A stretch of DNA of 64,000 bases. Source: Corynebacterium sphenisci DSM 44792. Its GTDB lineage: Bacteria > Actinomycetota > Actinomycetes > Mycobacteriales > Mycobacteriaceae. The stretch lies in the NCBI RefSeq assembly GCF_001941505.1, contig NZ_CP009248.1:1-64000 (forward strand), in the 5' to 3' direction. The stretch's first letter is position 1. The number at the start of each line of letters is the position of its first letter. The notes below the pieces were generated by a model. It made no database searches, had not been told where the DNA came from, and saw only the letters and a program-made list of their open reading frames with translations. The position numbers were made by a program, and so were the translations under genes. Of the stretch, positions 1-12,104 are shown piece after piece.

Positions 1-1785
1 ATGACACGGCGACGACGGGACGGCGACATGAACGAGGGCTCCACGGGATTCGACGCGATCTGGACCCGGGTCATCGAGACCCTCCAGGCCGCCGGCGAGG
101 ATCCCGCGGACCCCACCCCTGCCCTCGACGCCTTCGAGCGCTCCCTGCTCAACACGGTGCAGCCGGTCGGCCAGATCAACGGGTTCGTGCTGCTGACCAC
201 CACCTCCACCTCGGCGAAGAAGCTGATCGAGGGCGACCTCGGCAGCCATTTCGCCGCCGTGCTTCACCGGATCACCGGGGAGGAGCTGCAGGTCGTGGTC
301 ACCGTCGCCGACCGCGCCGAGGAGACCCCCGCCGCGGCGGCCCCGACCACCGCGCAGCCGCAGGCCCCGCAACCCCAGCGGACCTACCCCCCGACCGGGG
401 CGGAGCCCGGCTACGGCTACCCGCGGCCGGGCGATGACGCCGCCCACTTCACCGAGCCCGGCACCAACCAGCAGGCCGCGATGCGCTTCGGGGAGCACCC
501 CGGCTACCCGGCGCCGGCGCAGCCGGCCGCGCAGCCGCCGACGCAGCCGGCCGCGCAGCCGCCGACCGGCTACCCCGGCCAGGGCGGGGCGATGCCGCCG
601 ATGCCCGCCGGCCAGCCGATGACCCAGCCCGGTCAACCGGCCCAACCGGGCTACCCCGCCCCGGAGGCCCCCGCCGCCGGCGCCCCCGCCCCGGTGTCCG
701 CGATGGCCACCGGCCCGCACCAGGCGGTGCCCCGCCAGATGTGCGATCCGGTGGAGGAGCCCACCCTGAACCCGAAGTACACCTTCGACACCTTCGTGCA
801 GGGCCCCCAGAACAAGATCGCCGCCGCCGCGGCGGTGGCGGTCGCGGAGAACCCGGGCCGGTCCTACAACCCGCTCTACATCGCCGGCCCCTCGGGCCTG
901 GGCAAGACGCACCTGCTGCACGCGATCGGCCATTACGCGCTGAACCTGCGGCCCACGCTGCGGCTGAAGTACGTCAGCTCCGAGGAGTTCACCAACGACT
1001 TCATCACCTCGCTGCGCGAGGACGCCCAGGAGTCCTTCAAGCGCCGCTACCGCAACCTCGACGTGCTGCTGGTCGACGACATCCAGTTCCTCGCCGGCAA
1101 GGAGGGCACCCAGGAGGAGTTCTTCCACACCTTCAACGCGCTCTACCAGACCAACCGGCAGATCGTGCTGTCCTCCGACCGGCCGCCGAACCAGCTGGTC
1201 ACCCTCGAGGACCGGCTGCGCACCCGCTTCGAGCAGGGCCTGTACGCGGACCTGTCGCTGCCGGATCTGGAGACCCGGATCGCGATCCTGCAGAAGAAGG
1301 TGGAGCAGCTGGAGAACCGGGACATCCCGGAGGATGTGCTGATCTTCATCGCCCAGCACACCAACACCTCGATCCGGGCGCTGGAGGGCGATCTGCTGCA
1401 GATCTCCGCCCAGGCCTCGCTGCTGCGCCGGGAGCCCTCGGTGGAGCTGGCCCGGGAGGTGCTCGGCACCGGCGGGGGAGCGGTGGACATCACCCCGGAG
1501 ATCATCGTCGCGGCGACCGCGGAGTACTTCGGGCTGTCCATCAAGGATCTGGAGTCGCCGCGGCGCTCCCGCCCGGTCAGCCACGCCCGGCAGGTGGCGA
1601 TGCACCTCATCCGGCGGATGACGAACCTCTCCCTGGTGAGCATCGGGGCGGTCCTCGGCGGCCGGGACCACGCCACGATCCTGCACGGCGACAACAAGAT
1701 CGAGCACGAGATCACCGAGAACGAGGCCACCCGCCGGGAGGTCGACGAGCTCACCGCCCGGATCCACGAGCGCGCCCGGATGTGA
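1..1785 (+). CDS. dnaA: Chromosomal replication initiator DnaA
   Basis: DnaA binds DnaA boxes at oriC, melts the origin and loads the helicase. The AAA+ core is clear: Walker A GPSGLGKT at about residues 296-303 and Walker B LLVDDIQFL near residue 357. The C-terminal helix-turn-helix domain carries the signature RDHATILHGDNKIE near residues 555-570. Between the N-terminal interaction domain (about 20-100) and the ATPase lies a long low-complexity Pro/Gln/Ala linker (about residues 105-245) with repeated QPAAQPPT units; actinobacterial domain II is often extended like this. An in-frame ATG at base 28 is an alternative start, and the window begins too close to judge the ribosome site. dnaN follows after a 444-base gap that holds DnaA boxes. 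Confidence 0.97.
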   Translation: MTRRRRDGDMNEGSTGFDAIWTRVIETLQAAGEDPADPTPALDAFERSLLNTVQPVGQINGFVLLTTTSTSAKKLIEGDLGSHFAAVLHRITGEELQVVVTVADRAEETPAAAAPTTAQPQAPQPQRTYPPTGAEPGYGYPRPGDDAAHFTEPGTNQQAAMRFGEHPGYPAPAQPAAQPPTQPAAQPPTGYPGQGGAMPPMPAGQPMTQPGQPAQPGYPAPEAPAAGAPAPVSAMATGPHQAVPRQMCDPVEEPTLNPKYTFDTFVQGPQNKIAAAAAVAVAENPGRSYNPLYIAGPSGLGKTHLLHAIGHYALNLRPTLRLKYVSSEEFTNDFITSLREDAQESFKRRYRNLDVLLVDDIQFLAGKEGTQEEFFHTFNALYQTNRQIVLSSDRPPNQLVTLEDRLRTRFEQGLYADLSLPDLETRIAILQKKVEQLENRDIPEDVLIFIAQHTNTSIRALEGDLLQISAQASLLRREPSVELAREVLGTGGGAVDITPEIIVAATAEYFGLSIKDLESPRRSRPVSHARQVAMHLIRRMTNLSLVSIGAVLGGRDHATILHGDNKIEHEITENEATRREVDELTARIHERARM

Positions 1786-2229
1786 TCCGGATCCCCCGGG
1801 GCGGCCCCAGCACCGGTGCACAAGCTGTCGGCGGGGCTGTGGATAACCCGGCGCCGGTTGTGGGAAGCCGGCGGGGACGGGGGTTATCCACATTTTCTCC
1901 GGGTTGTCGACACTTCATCCACCGCGCCGTCACCATCGCGCCACGCGAGCCGACCAGCGCCATGGGCGGATATCCACAGTTCCCACCGCCCCTATTACTT
2001 CCACCAACCTGATCCCCCAGAGCCGTTTCCGTGAAAACAGCGCTGTGGACCGCCGCGCCACGCCCCGATTCGCCCCGCCCGCCGCGGGCGGCCGGCGGGG
2101 CGGGGGCTCCCCCGCGGCGACCGCCGGGGCCGCGCCGGTGGGTTACAGTGTGTGGATGACGACGCCACCGCGGTCGCGGGGCGCCGAATGACATGGCCGG
2201 GCCCCCGGCAGCGATTCCGTGGAGGGACG
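1786..2229. other. dnaA-dnaN intergenic region with DnaA boxes (oriC candidate)
   Basis: Non-coding gap of 444 bases. Perfect DnaA boxes are visible at 1838-1846 (TGTGGATAA) and 1884-1892 (TTATCCACA). Near matches lie at 1970-1978 (ATATCCACA), 1904-1912 (TTGTCGACA) and 2151-2159 (TGTGGATGA). The dnaA-dnaN gap is the usual oriC position in actinobacteria, so this is the default origin candidate. It has only two perfect boxes and no long AT-rich stretch, and a much denser cluster exists near 20.06-20.46 kb. The dnaN promoter also lies here. Confidence 0.6.
2144..2149 (+). promoter_or_regulatory. Candidate -10 element for dnaN
   Basis: TACAGT fits the actinobacterial TANNNT -10 pattern and lies 80 bases before the dnaN start. 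No convincing -35 was seen. A DnaA-box-like sequence (TGTGGATGA, 2151-2159) abuts it, so DnaA could modulate the promoter (inference). Confidence 0.35.
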
Positions 2230-3420
2230 ATGGAGCAGACCGACGTGCGCGTACGCGCCGCCAAGGACGATCTCGCCGACGCCGTCGCGTGGGTGGCGCG
2301 CAACCTGCCGACCCGCACCACGCAGCCGATCCTGCGCGGGATGCTCTTCGACGTCTCCGACGCGGGCCTGGAGATCGCCGGCTACGACTACGAGGTCTCC
2401 ACCAGGGTGCGGATCCCGGCGGAGAGCACCGATGTCGGCCGCTTCGCGGTCAACGGCAAACTGGTCTCGGACATCGTCGCGAAGATGGCGAACAAGCCCA
2501 TCGACCTGCACTACGACGGCACCAAGGTGCACGTCACCTGCGGCTCCTCCCGGTTCGAGCTGCCGGCGATGACCATCGACGACTACCCGGCGATGCCGGA
2601 GACCCCGGCGGTGACCGCCACCGTGGACCCCTCCCTGTTCACCGAGGCGATCGGGCAGGTGTCCGTGGCCGCCGGCCGCGATGAGACGCTGCCGATGCTC
2701 ACCGGCATCCGGATGGAGGCCGAGGACGGCCGGGTCACCCTCGCCGCCACCGACCGGTTCCGGCTGGCGGTGCGCACCTTCGACTGGGAGGCCGTCGCCG
2801 ACGGCCCGGTGGAGCTGCTCATCCCGGCGAAGACCCTGGCGGACACCGCCCGCACCATCGACTCGCATTCCTCCGAGCCGGTGACCATCGCCGTCGGCGA
2901 CGGCTCCGACGGCCAGCCGATCGGCTCCGACGGGCTGCTCGGCATCCTCGGCCCGGACCGGCGCACCACCACCCGGCTGCTGGAGGCGGAGTTCCCGAAG
3001 TTCCGCCCGCTGCTGCCCAAGGAGCATTCCGCGGTGGCCTCCATCGAGATCGAGCCGCTGCGCGAGGCGATCCGCCGCGTCAGCCTGGTCGCCGACCGCG
3101 GCGCCCAGGTGCGGATGGACTTCTCCGAGGGCCAGGTGCGGCTGTCCGCGCAGGCGGAGGAGACCGGCTCCGCCGAGGAGATCCTGGACTGCGCCTTCGC
3201 CGGGGAGCCGCTGCTCATCGCCTTCAACCCCGCCTACCTCTCCGACGGGCTCTCCGCGATCCACACCAACCGGGTGTTCATGGGCTTCACGCAGCCCTCC
3301 CGCCCGGCGATCCTGGTGCCGGAGCCGGAGGAGCTGCCGGAGGCCGGCGAGGACGGCATGTTCCCGACCCCCGAGGTGGACTACACCTACCTGCTGATGC
3401 CGGTCCGGCTGCCGGGCTAG
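2230..3420 (+). CDS. dnaN: DNA polymerase III beta subunit (sliding clamp)
   Basis: The 396-residue product matches the usual length of the bacterial beta clamp, the ring that tethers the replicative polymerase to DNA. The sequence begins with the helix-strand pattern of domain I ([24 protein letters not shown]) and ends in [10 protein letters not shown], the typical clamp C-terminus. The ATG at 2230 was chosen because GGAGGG lies at 2221-2226; an earlier in-frame start at 2152 would overlap the regulatory region. It sits between dnaA and recF, the canonical order. Confidence 0.97.
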   Translation: MEQTDVRVRAAKDDLADAVAWVARNLPTRTTQPILRGMLFDVSDAGLEIAGYDYEVSTRVRIPAESTDVGRFAVNGKLVSDIVAKMANKPIDLHYDGTKVHVTCGSSRFELPAMTIDDYPAMPETPAVTATVDPSLFTEAIGQVSVAAGRDETLPMLTGIRMEAEDGRVTLAATDRFRLAVRTFDWEAVADGPVELLIPAKTLADTARTIDSHSSEPVTIAVGDGSDGQPIGSDGLLGILGPDRRTTTRLLEAEFPKFRPLLPKEHSAVASIEIEPLREAIRRVSLVADRGAQVRMDFSEGQVRLSAQAEETGSAEEILDCAFAGEPLLIAFNPAYLSDGLSAIHTNRVFMGFTQPSRPAILVPEPEELPEAGEDGMFPTPEVDYTYLLMPVRLPG

Positions 3421-3445
3421 GCCCGCCGCCACCGACGCCGCCGGC

Positions 3446-4653
3446 ATGCACCTGCGTTCGCTCTCGCTGCGGGACTTCCGCTCCTGGCCGGAGCTGAACC
3501 TGGCCCTGGAGCCGGGCATCACCGTATTCACCGGGCGCAACGGCTACGGCAAGACCAACATCGTCGAGGCGGTCGGCTACCTGGCCACCCTGTCCTCGCA
3601 CCGGGTCGCCGGGGACGCGCCCCTGGTGCGCGCCGGGGCGGAATCCGCCCGGGTGTCGGCCACCGCGGTCAACGAGGGCCGGGAGCTCACCGCCCATCTG
3701 CTCATCAACGCCCGCGGCGCGAACCTCGCCCAGCTCAACCGCACCCGGCTGCGCAGCCCCCGGGAGCTGCTCGGCACCGTGCGCGCGGTGCTCTTCGCCC
3801 CCGAGGACCTGGAGCTGGTCAAGGGGGAGCCGGCGCAGCGCCGCCGCTACCTCGACGATCTGCTGGGGGTGCGCCGGCCCCGGCTGGCCGGGGCCCGCCT
3901 GGAGTACGACCGGGTGCTGCGGCAGCGCAACGCCCTGCTGAAATCCGCCGCCACCGCGCTGCGCCGCGGCTACGGCACCGCCGAGGGGGAGGCGGCGCTG
4001 GCCACCCTGGACACCTGGGACGCCCAGCTGGCCAGGGTCGGCGCGGTGGTCACCGCCGAGCGGATCCGGCTCACCGCGGATCTGGCCCCGCGGGTGGTGG
4101 AGGCCTACGCCACGCTGGCGCCGAGCTCCCGGCCCGCGGCGGTGGCCTACCGGCCGCGGGTGCTGGAGTCGGCCGGATCGGCGCCGATGGGTGCCGGGGA
4201 GGCCGCGCAGGCGGATCCGGAGGTGCTTGAGGCGCTGCTGCTCACCGCGATGGCGGAGGGCCGGCGCCGGGAGATCGAGCGGGGGATGAGCCTGGTCGGC
4301 CCGCACCGCGACGACCTCTCCCTGACCCTGGGGGAGGAGCCGGCGAAGGGCTTCGCCTCGCATGGGGAGACCTGGTCCTTCGCCCTGGCGCTGCGCCTGG
4401 CCGGCTACGAGCTGCTCCGCGCCGAGGGCCCGGACCCGGTGCTGATCCTCGACGACGTCTTCGCGGAACTCGACCGGCACCGCCGGCAGGCCCTGGTGGC
4501 GATGGCCACCCGCGCCGAGCAGGTCCTGATCACCTCCGCGGTGGGCGAGGAGCTGCCGCCGGGGCTGGCCGAGGCAGGCCACACCACCCACCTGGTGGAG
4601 GTCCGGGACACCGAGCAGGGCCGGATCTCGGTGCTCGCCGAGGGGGCCGGGGC

Positions 4654-4657
<4 letters not shown>
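3446..4657 (+). CDS. recF: DNA replication and repair protein RecF
   Basis: RecF is an SMC-like ATPase that helps load RecA at single-strand gaps. At 403 residues it has the family's normal length. It shows the start motif [14 protein letters not shown], Walker [10 protein letters not shown] near residues 30-38, the signature region near [10 protein letters not shown], and Walker [12 protein letters not shown] near residue 335. It starts 25 bases after dnaN and its last four bases overlap the next ORF (ATGA), so recF and the DUF721 gene are probably translationally coupled. Confidence 0.96.
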
Positions 4658-7690
<3,033 letters not shown>

Positions 7691-7710
7691 GACCGGCCCG
7701 CGCATGACCC

Positions 7711-7744
7711 GCACCCCGCGGCACCCGCCGGTGCCGCGGGGTGC
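7711..7744. terminator. Hairpin terminator between gyrB and convergent lipase
   Basis: A perfect 14-base-pair stem (GCACCCCGCGGCAC with its complement) closes a six-base loop. It sits between the gyrB stop and the stop of the convergent lipase gene, so it can serve both. There is no T-run. Confidence 0.6.
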
Positions 7745-7762
7745 GGTGCCGTAGCCGGGGGG

Positions 7763-9385
7763 CTAGTCGCGGAACAGGGCCCCGGCGGAGGAGTCCAGCC
7801 GCGGCAGATCGGGCAGCTCCGCCGACCCGGCCCCGCCGGCGGCATTGCAGCCGCCCACCGGGGCGCCGTTGAGCACCTTGAGGATGAAGCTCATCCCGAA
7901 CGGGGCCCCGGAGACCGCCTGCAGGAAGTGGTTGTAGTCCTCGATCTCCGGGAGGATGTCGTCCCGGTAGACCACGTTCGCCCCCGCGGCGCACCAGTGC
8001 CCGGCGAGATCCTTGGCCTGCTGGTAGTCCACGGTGCCGTCATGGGTGCCGGAGATGATCATCACCGGGGCGGTGGGGGTCAGGGTGCCGATCCGCTGGG
8101 CGTCCATGGCCCGCCGGCCGGCCGGGATCTCGTCGATGATCTCGTCCAGGGCCCGGCCGTCGGCGGTCCAGTCCGCGGTGGTCTGGCCCCCGTAGGCCGC
8201 CTCGATCTCGTCGGTGCACATCCGGGAGAGGTTGTCGAGAACCCTCCGGCCCTCCTCGGAGATGTGCCGGGCCAGGTCCTGCTCCAGCTCCGGGTAGCGG
8301 GCCACCAGGCCGTTGATGGTGAAGCCGATGGCGCCGACCAGGTGCGAGCCGTCGATGCCGCGCTGCACCGCCTCCAGGTCCGCCGGCGGGGCGGAGGCGT
8401 AGGCCCCGGCGACGTCCAGGTCCGCCCCGTAGCCCGGGGCGGCCTCGACGGCGGCGGTGGAGGCCCCGCCGCCCTGGGAGTGCCCGTAGAAGGCGACCCG
8501 GCCGAAGTCGCCGGCGCCGACGAGGTTCCGCGCGGCCCGAGCCCCGTCGATCATGGCGTGCGCCTGCTCGGCCCGGTTCATGTAGGTGTGCATGCCCGGG
8601 GTGCCCATGCCGACGTAGTCGGTGACGAAGACGCGCACGCCCACCGCGGAGAAGGCCCAGTCGTAGAGGCCCTCCAGGGCGACCATCCGCCCGGAGGAGA
8701 AGGGATCCGGCTGATCGTCCACCGGCCAGTTCCGGGAGGGCGCGCACTGGTCGCCCTGGCCGACGGTGCCGCGGCCGACCACCACGGTGGGGCGCGCCCC
8801 CTTCCCGGTCCACGGCACCGAGGGCTCCACCAGGTAGCCGCTCACCGCGATGGGGGAGCCGTGGGTGTCCGTCGTGGAGTAGATGACCTTGGTCACCGAG
8901 TCCGGCAGCGGGAAATCCAGCCCGCGCGGCATCGGCGCGGTGCGCGCCGCGGCGGTGCGCAGCACGCTGCCCGGGGCACCCGGGGTGAGGGCGGTGATGT
9001 CGTAGAAGGGATCCACCGCGCCGGGTTGGGTGGCCCGGTCCTTCGCCCGGCCGATGGGGGAGATGGCCTCGGAGGCGGAGTCCGAACCGGAGTCGATGCC
9101 CGCCGGGCCCGGGGCCGGGGCCCCGTCGTCCCCGTCCCCGGGGTCGGAGTCACCCGACCCGCCGGGGGCGGGGCCCGGCGGGGTCCCGGGCAGCTCCCCG
9201 AGGCCGGGCAGGTCGGGGACCCCGATGCCGGGGAGAGCGTCGACGCCGCCCGGCCCGGGCGGGGCGGGGACGGCGCCGGCGGCGGTGACGAGCAGGAGCA
9301 GGGATGCGGTGGCCCCGGCGAGGGCGGCGCCGGCCTGGCGGGCCCGGCCGCGCCGGCGGCGATGGATCTCGGAAGTCATATCCAT
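7763..9385 (-). CDS. Secreted lipase (LIP-type secretory lipase family)
   Basis: A 540-residue exported alpha/beta hydrolase. The N-terminus has a basic stretch (RRRRGRARQ) and a hydrophobic core ending in AGAVPAPP, a typical signal peptide. Then comes a Pro/Gly-rich linker (about 45-105) and a catalytic domain. The nucleophile elbow is GHSQGG (serine in FYGHSQGGGAS), and ISGTHDGTVDYQQ looks like the acid-residue region. This matches secretory triacylglycerol lipases known in corynebacteria and mycobacteria. The second codon pair offers an alternative start at 9379. Convergent to gyrB and divergent from the next hydrolase gene. Confidence 0.85.
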   Translation of the reverse strand: MDMTSEIHRRRRGRARQAGAALAGATASLLLLVTAAGAVPAPPGPGGVDALPGIGVPDLPGLGELPGTPPGPAPGGSGDSDPGDGDDGAPAPGPAGIDSGSDSASEAISPIGRAKDRATQPGAVDPFYDITALTPGAPGSVLRTAAARTAPMPRGLDFPLPDSVTKVIYSTTDTHGSPIAVSGYLVEPSVPWTGKGARPTVVVGRGTVGQGDQCAPSRNWPVDDQPDPFSSGRMVALEGLYDWAFSAVGVRVFVTDYVGMGTPGMHTYMNRAEQAHAMIDGARAARNLVGAGDFGRVAFYGHSQGGGASTAAVEAAPGYGADLDVAGAYASAPPADLEAVQRGIDGSHLVGAIGFTINGLVARYPELEQDLARHISEEGRRVLDNLSRMCTDEIEAAYGGQTTADWTADGRALDEIIDEIPAGRRAMDAQRIGTLTPTAPVMIISGTHDGTVDYQQAKDLAGHWCAAGANVVYRDDILPEIEDYNHFLQAVSGAPFGMSFILKVLNGAPVGGCNAAGGAGSAELPDLPRLDSSAGALFRD

Positions 9386-9516
9386 TTCCTACCAAACTCG
9401 TATCGTCGGGGAGCGCATTTTCGTTCCGGCGCACCCCGGACCCGGGCGCACCCGCCGGCGCCGCCGGGGACGGTTCAGTTGGAAAACCGTGGGTGGGAAC
9501 CCATAAGCTGCCCCAT

Positions 9517-10404
9517 GTGAGCGATGCCCCGAAGCGCAAGAACCCCGACCTCATCCACCCGGTGACCCTGCCCGACGGCTCCGTGACGCCGCTGCGCGTG
9601 CACCTGCCGGAGGGTGAGCCCCGGGGGATCGTCATCCTGTGGCCGGGGATGGGCATGGGCGCCCGCTACTACTGGCCGATCGCCGGGGAGCTCGCCGCGC
9701 GCGGCTACGCCGCGGTGGGCTCCGAACTGCGCGGCCAGGGCGACCAGACCGACCGGGCCTCCTGGTCCCGGGCCTGGGGCTACCACGACATGGCCGCGGT
9801 GGACTTCCCCCGGGTGGTCGCCGAGGCACGCGCCATCATCCAGCCCGAGGGCGTCCGGCTGCCGGTGTACTTCATCTGCCACTCCATGGGCGGCCAGGTG
9901 GCCACCCTGTACCTGTGCCGCCCGGAGGCGGACGTCGACGCGGTGGTCACCGTGGGCTCCGGCAGCCCCTATTTCCGGCACTTCACCGGCTCCCCCTACC
10001 GGCGGCTGCGCTGGGGTGCGCCGGGCATGGCGGCGGTATCCGGGCTTCTCGGCCACTGGCCGCCCGGGCCGCATGATCTCGGCAACTTCGGCCGCCAGTC
10101 CCGCGTGCACATGCGGGAGTGGGCCGGCTTCGCCCGCCGCAACCGGCTGCGCCCCCGCGGGGCGGATATGGACTACCGCACCGCGGCGATGGACGTGACC
10201 ACCCCGGTGCTCACCCTGACCTGCGGCGGCGATCACGACTGCCCGCCGGAGTCGGCGATGGATCTCGCCGCCCGGCTGCCGAAGGCCGCCGAGTACGACT
10301 TCATCGAGCAGCGCCTCGGCCACAATCGCTGGGCCCGGGAGCCGAAGGCCGTGGTGGACCGCTTCGAGCGCTTCATCGCCGAGCGCGGGGTGGCCCCGGA
10401 CTAG
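9517..10404 (+). CDS. Alpha/beta hydrolase (serine aminopeptidase S33-like)
   Basis: A 295-residue cytosolic alpha/beta hydrolase. It has the oxyanion-region WPGMGMGARYY, the nucleophile elbow CHSMGGQ, a late aspartate region (LTCGGDHDCPPE) and a C-terminal histidine (RLGHNRWARE). The substrate is unknown; monoacylglycerol-lipase-like or esterase activity is possible. A GTG start at 9517 is chosen because the upstream extension is low-complexity and overlaps the divergent lipase gene. CATAAG at 9502-9507 lies at -10 distance, so a leaderless transcript is plausible. Confidence 0.75.
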   Translation: MSDAPKRKNPDLIHPVTLPDGSVTPLRVHLPEGEPRGIVILWPGMGMGARYYWPIAGELAARGYAAVGSELRGQGDQTDRASWSRAWGYHDMAAVDFPRVVAEARAIIQPEGVRLPVYFICHSMGGQVATLYLCRPEADVDAVVTVGSGSPYFRHFTGSPYRRLRWGAPGMAAVSGLLGHWPPGPHDLGNFGRQSRVHMREWAGFARRNRLRPRGADMDYRTAAMDVTTPVLTLTCGGDHDCPPESAMDLAARLPKAAEYDFIEQRLGHNRWAREPKAVVDRFERFIAERGVAPD

Positions 10405-10413
10405 ATAGAACAC

Positions 10414-10428
10414 CAGGTGCATCACCTG
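10414..10428 (+). terminator. Short inverted repeat after the hydrolase gene
   Basis: CAGGTG and CACCTG flank a three-base loop directly after the stop codon. It is short and has no T-run; termination is only a possibility. Confidence 0.2.
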
Positions 10429-10512
10429 CCCGGGATCCTCCCACCAGCCATTTTGCCGGTCAGGTTGGGGTGGGCTGGGGGGGGCATGCCTCCGGAGAAC
10501 CGCGTGGTGCGC

Positions 10513-10541
10513 TTGCGCAACGTGAGCCGCCGATCTAGGCT
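10513..10541 (+). promoter_or_regulatory. Promoter before the first Abi gene and its small RNA
   Basis: TTGCGC (10513-10518) and TAGGCT (10536-10541) are separated by exactly 17 bases, a normal sigma-A arrangement. The predicted start of transcription is near 10548, about 60 bases before the abi ORF. Confidence 0.4.
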
Positions 10542-10547
10542 GACATC

Positions 10548-10600
10548 AACCGTTCAGCCCGCCTCGACCTCCGGTCGGGAGTGGGCTGGATTTCTTTCGT
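10548..10600 (+). ncRNA. Candidate hairpin RNA preceding the Abi/HEPN gene
   Basis: A strong hairpin occupies 10555-10588. The arms begin CAGCCCGCCTCGACC and end GGGCTG, giving about 15 pairs with one bulged A and a three-base loop (TCC). A T-rich run follows (ATTTCTTTCGT, 10590-10600). It lies between a plausible promoter and the start codon of the HEPN gene. The layout fits either an attenuator or a short RNA antitoxin ending at an intrinsic terminator. No expression data are available, so this is an inference from structure and position. Confidence 0.4.
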
Positions 10601-10608
10601 AGGGGGGG

Positions 10609-11586
10609 GTGGCCACCATGGCGTTACCCGGCAAACCGGCGTGCACGATCGACGAACACGTACGGCGGCTCTCGGCGAGGGGCATGGCCGTCGACGATGC
10701 TCTCGCCCGCCAGTGGTTTTCCTACGTCAGCTATTACCGGCTCTCCGCCTACTGGTACACCGCTCGACAAGAAGACGAAAATGGCGGAAAAACCGACCGG
10801 TTCACCGCGGGGACCAGGTTCTCGGACTGCGTAAGGTTATACGAGGCCGACCGGAAGCTCCGTACTCTTGTCCATGACGGCATGGAACGTATTGAGATCG
10901 CGCTGCGCTGCCGGGTGGGGGAAACCCTTAGTTTCCGGGATCCCCTCTTCTATCGCCATTCCGCGAACTTCAGAGACGACTTTAGCCATGGGGACTGGTT
11001 GGACAATGCGCGGAAAAGGGTGCGGCGGGCTCGGCGAAATAACGCCGCAATCCGGCATTACCAGAACAATTATAACAGCCGGTTCCCCTTCTGGGTTTTA
11101 GCGGAGGTCCTGGACTTCAGTGATATCTCCCGCCTGTTCGAGGGGCTGGTTGTCGAAGACCAGCGAGAAATAGCCTCAGCCCTGGGGCTCAATATCGTTT
11201 TCAGCGAACTCGGCAGGCGGCAGAAGGACAGATTTGGCAAAGCCCATCCGCTCACCCGCTGGCTTGAGCAGCTGACTATCGTGCGTAATATCAGCGCGCA
11301 TCATGGCCGGCTCTGGAATAGAAAACTCATGCCGGTATCGACAGTAGCGTTCCGGACCATGCCGAACTTTCACTGTCTGCCCCCGGAGCAAAGCGAAAGA
11401 ATATTTGGCTCCCTTACCATGATGGCTTTTTTGCTCTCGCGGGTCTCGCCAGGTACGACCTGGCCAACCAAGGTCGGCACCCTCATCGATGGGGAATTTC
11501 TAGAGAACCCATTGGTTAGGCCAGGGGCCATGGGTCTACCGGTGCAGTGGGACTCCGCTGCTTGGGTGCGGCAGGCGACCAGCTGA
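10609..11586 (+). CDS. Abi-family (AbiD/AbiF-like) HEPN protein 1
   Basis: A 325-residue protein of the Abi_2 abortive-infection family. Family features are the early YYRLSAYW motif (about 42-49), the DRKLRTLVHDGMERIEIALR segment (about 81-100), and RNISAHHGRLWNR near residue 226. The last contains the HEPN ribonuclease motif R-X4-H (R226, H231). Relatives cause growth arrest during phage infection, and AbiF proteins were reported to pair with a non-coding RNA. The start is GTG at 10609 or ATG at 10618, after a G-rich site. Base composition is clearly lower in GC than the neighbours (AT-rich codons such as AAT, TAT, AAA), suggesting recent transfer. Confidence 0.85.
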   Translation: MATMALPGKPACTIDEHVRRLSARGMAVDDALARQWFSYVSYYRLSAYWYTARQEDENGGKTDRFTAGTRFSDCVRLYEADRKLRTLVHDGMERIEIALRCRVGETLSFRDPLFYRHSANFRDDFSHGDWLDNARKRVRRARRNNAAIRHYQNNYNSRFPFWVLAEVLDFSDISRLFEGLVVEDQREIASALGLNIVFSELGRRQKDRFGKAHPLTRWLEQLTIVRNISAHHGRLWNRKLMPVSTVAFRTMPNFHCLPPEQSERIFGSLTMMAFLLSRVSPGTTWPTKVGTLIDGEFLENPLVRPGAMGLPVQWDSAAWVRQATS

Positions 11587-11963
11587 ATTTGGTGAATCGC
11601 CAGGACGGGGCGGGGATCGGGGCGGGCGGGTTTTTGCCCGGGTGGCCGCGGTTTTCGGTCTCGGAGAAGATGTGCCGCGGGTGACTGCATAGCCCACTCC
11701 CACGGTCCCCATGCTCTCCGGAAGGCCCGTATAGTCCTTGGGCATGGTTTCATGGCTCGGGTAAATATAATATGGTGCTGCCGGCCATTGAGTTAGCGCC
11801 TTATCACGGCCCGGGCACACGGTGCTGCTCACGTGTCGAGTCTCCGCCTCAGGTACCCGGGGTTCCGATCATCGGCAAAACATCGATAGGTGCGGGGAGT
11901 CGAGATTCATCACACCCGCCCCGGAGTCACGCGCCGGCTGGGTGTGGTGAAGGAGGCCCGCTA
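11587..11963. other. Low-GC intergenic region after Abi gene 1
   Basis: About 380 bases with no convincing long gene. It holds a perfect TATAAT at 11766-11771 (no good -35 at standard spacing) and a 5-bp GC hairpin with a T-run loop near 11629-11640. An 11-base inverted repeat (11907-11917 with 11940-11950, one G-T pair) sits directly before a strong ribosome-binding site. The lower GC matches the abi gene, so it is probably part of the same acquired segment. Confidence 0.4.
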
Positions 11964-12104
11964 ATGGGCACCCCGCCGTCGGTCGGTGATGGTCCGTTTG
12001 AAGTTCGCACGGTTTGGGTCCTTCGGTTCGCCAGCCACGAGGGCACGCTCAGCCGAAGGCGATCCGGTCCAGCACCCGGGCCAGGGCGTCATTGCCCCCG
12101 GTGA
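11964..12104 (+). CDS. Possible 46-residue ORF with strong ribosome site
   Basis: ATG at 11964 is preceded seven bases upstream by AAGGAGG (11950-11956), one of the best ribosome sites in the window. The product would be 46 residues with no recognised domain. Its first five residues (MGTPP) equal those of the second Abi protein, which may be chance or a remnant of a lost abi copy. The 3' half overlaps the end of the Doc-like gene on the other strand. Confidence 0.22.
   Translation: MGTPPSVGDGPFEVRTVWVLRFASHEGTLSRRRSGPAPGPGRHCPR

Noticed and set aside
2024..2037. GTTTCCGTGAAAAC, similar to a parS site
   Set aside because: The centre is one base out of register with parS (GTTTCACGTGAAAC) and only one copy is seen.
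11861..11880. Possible tRNA remnant (GGTTCCGATC like a T-loop) in the low-GC gap
   Set aside because: The flanking bases do not pair as a T-arm and no acceptor or anticodon arm is visible.
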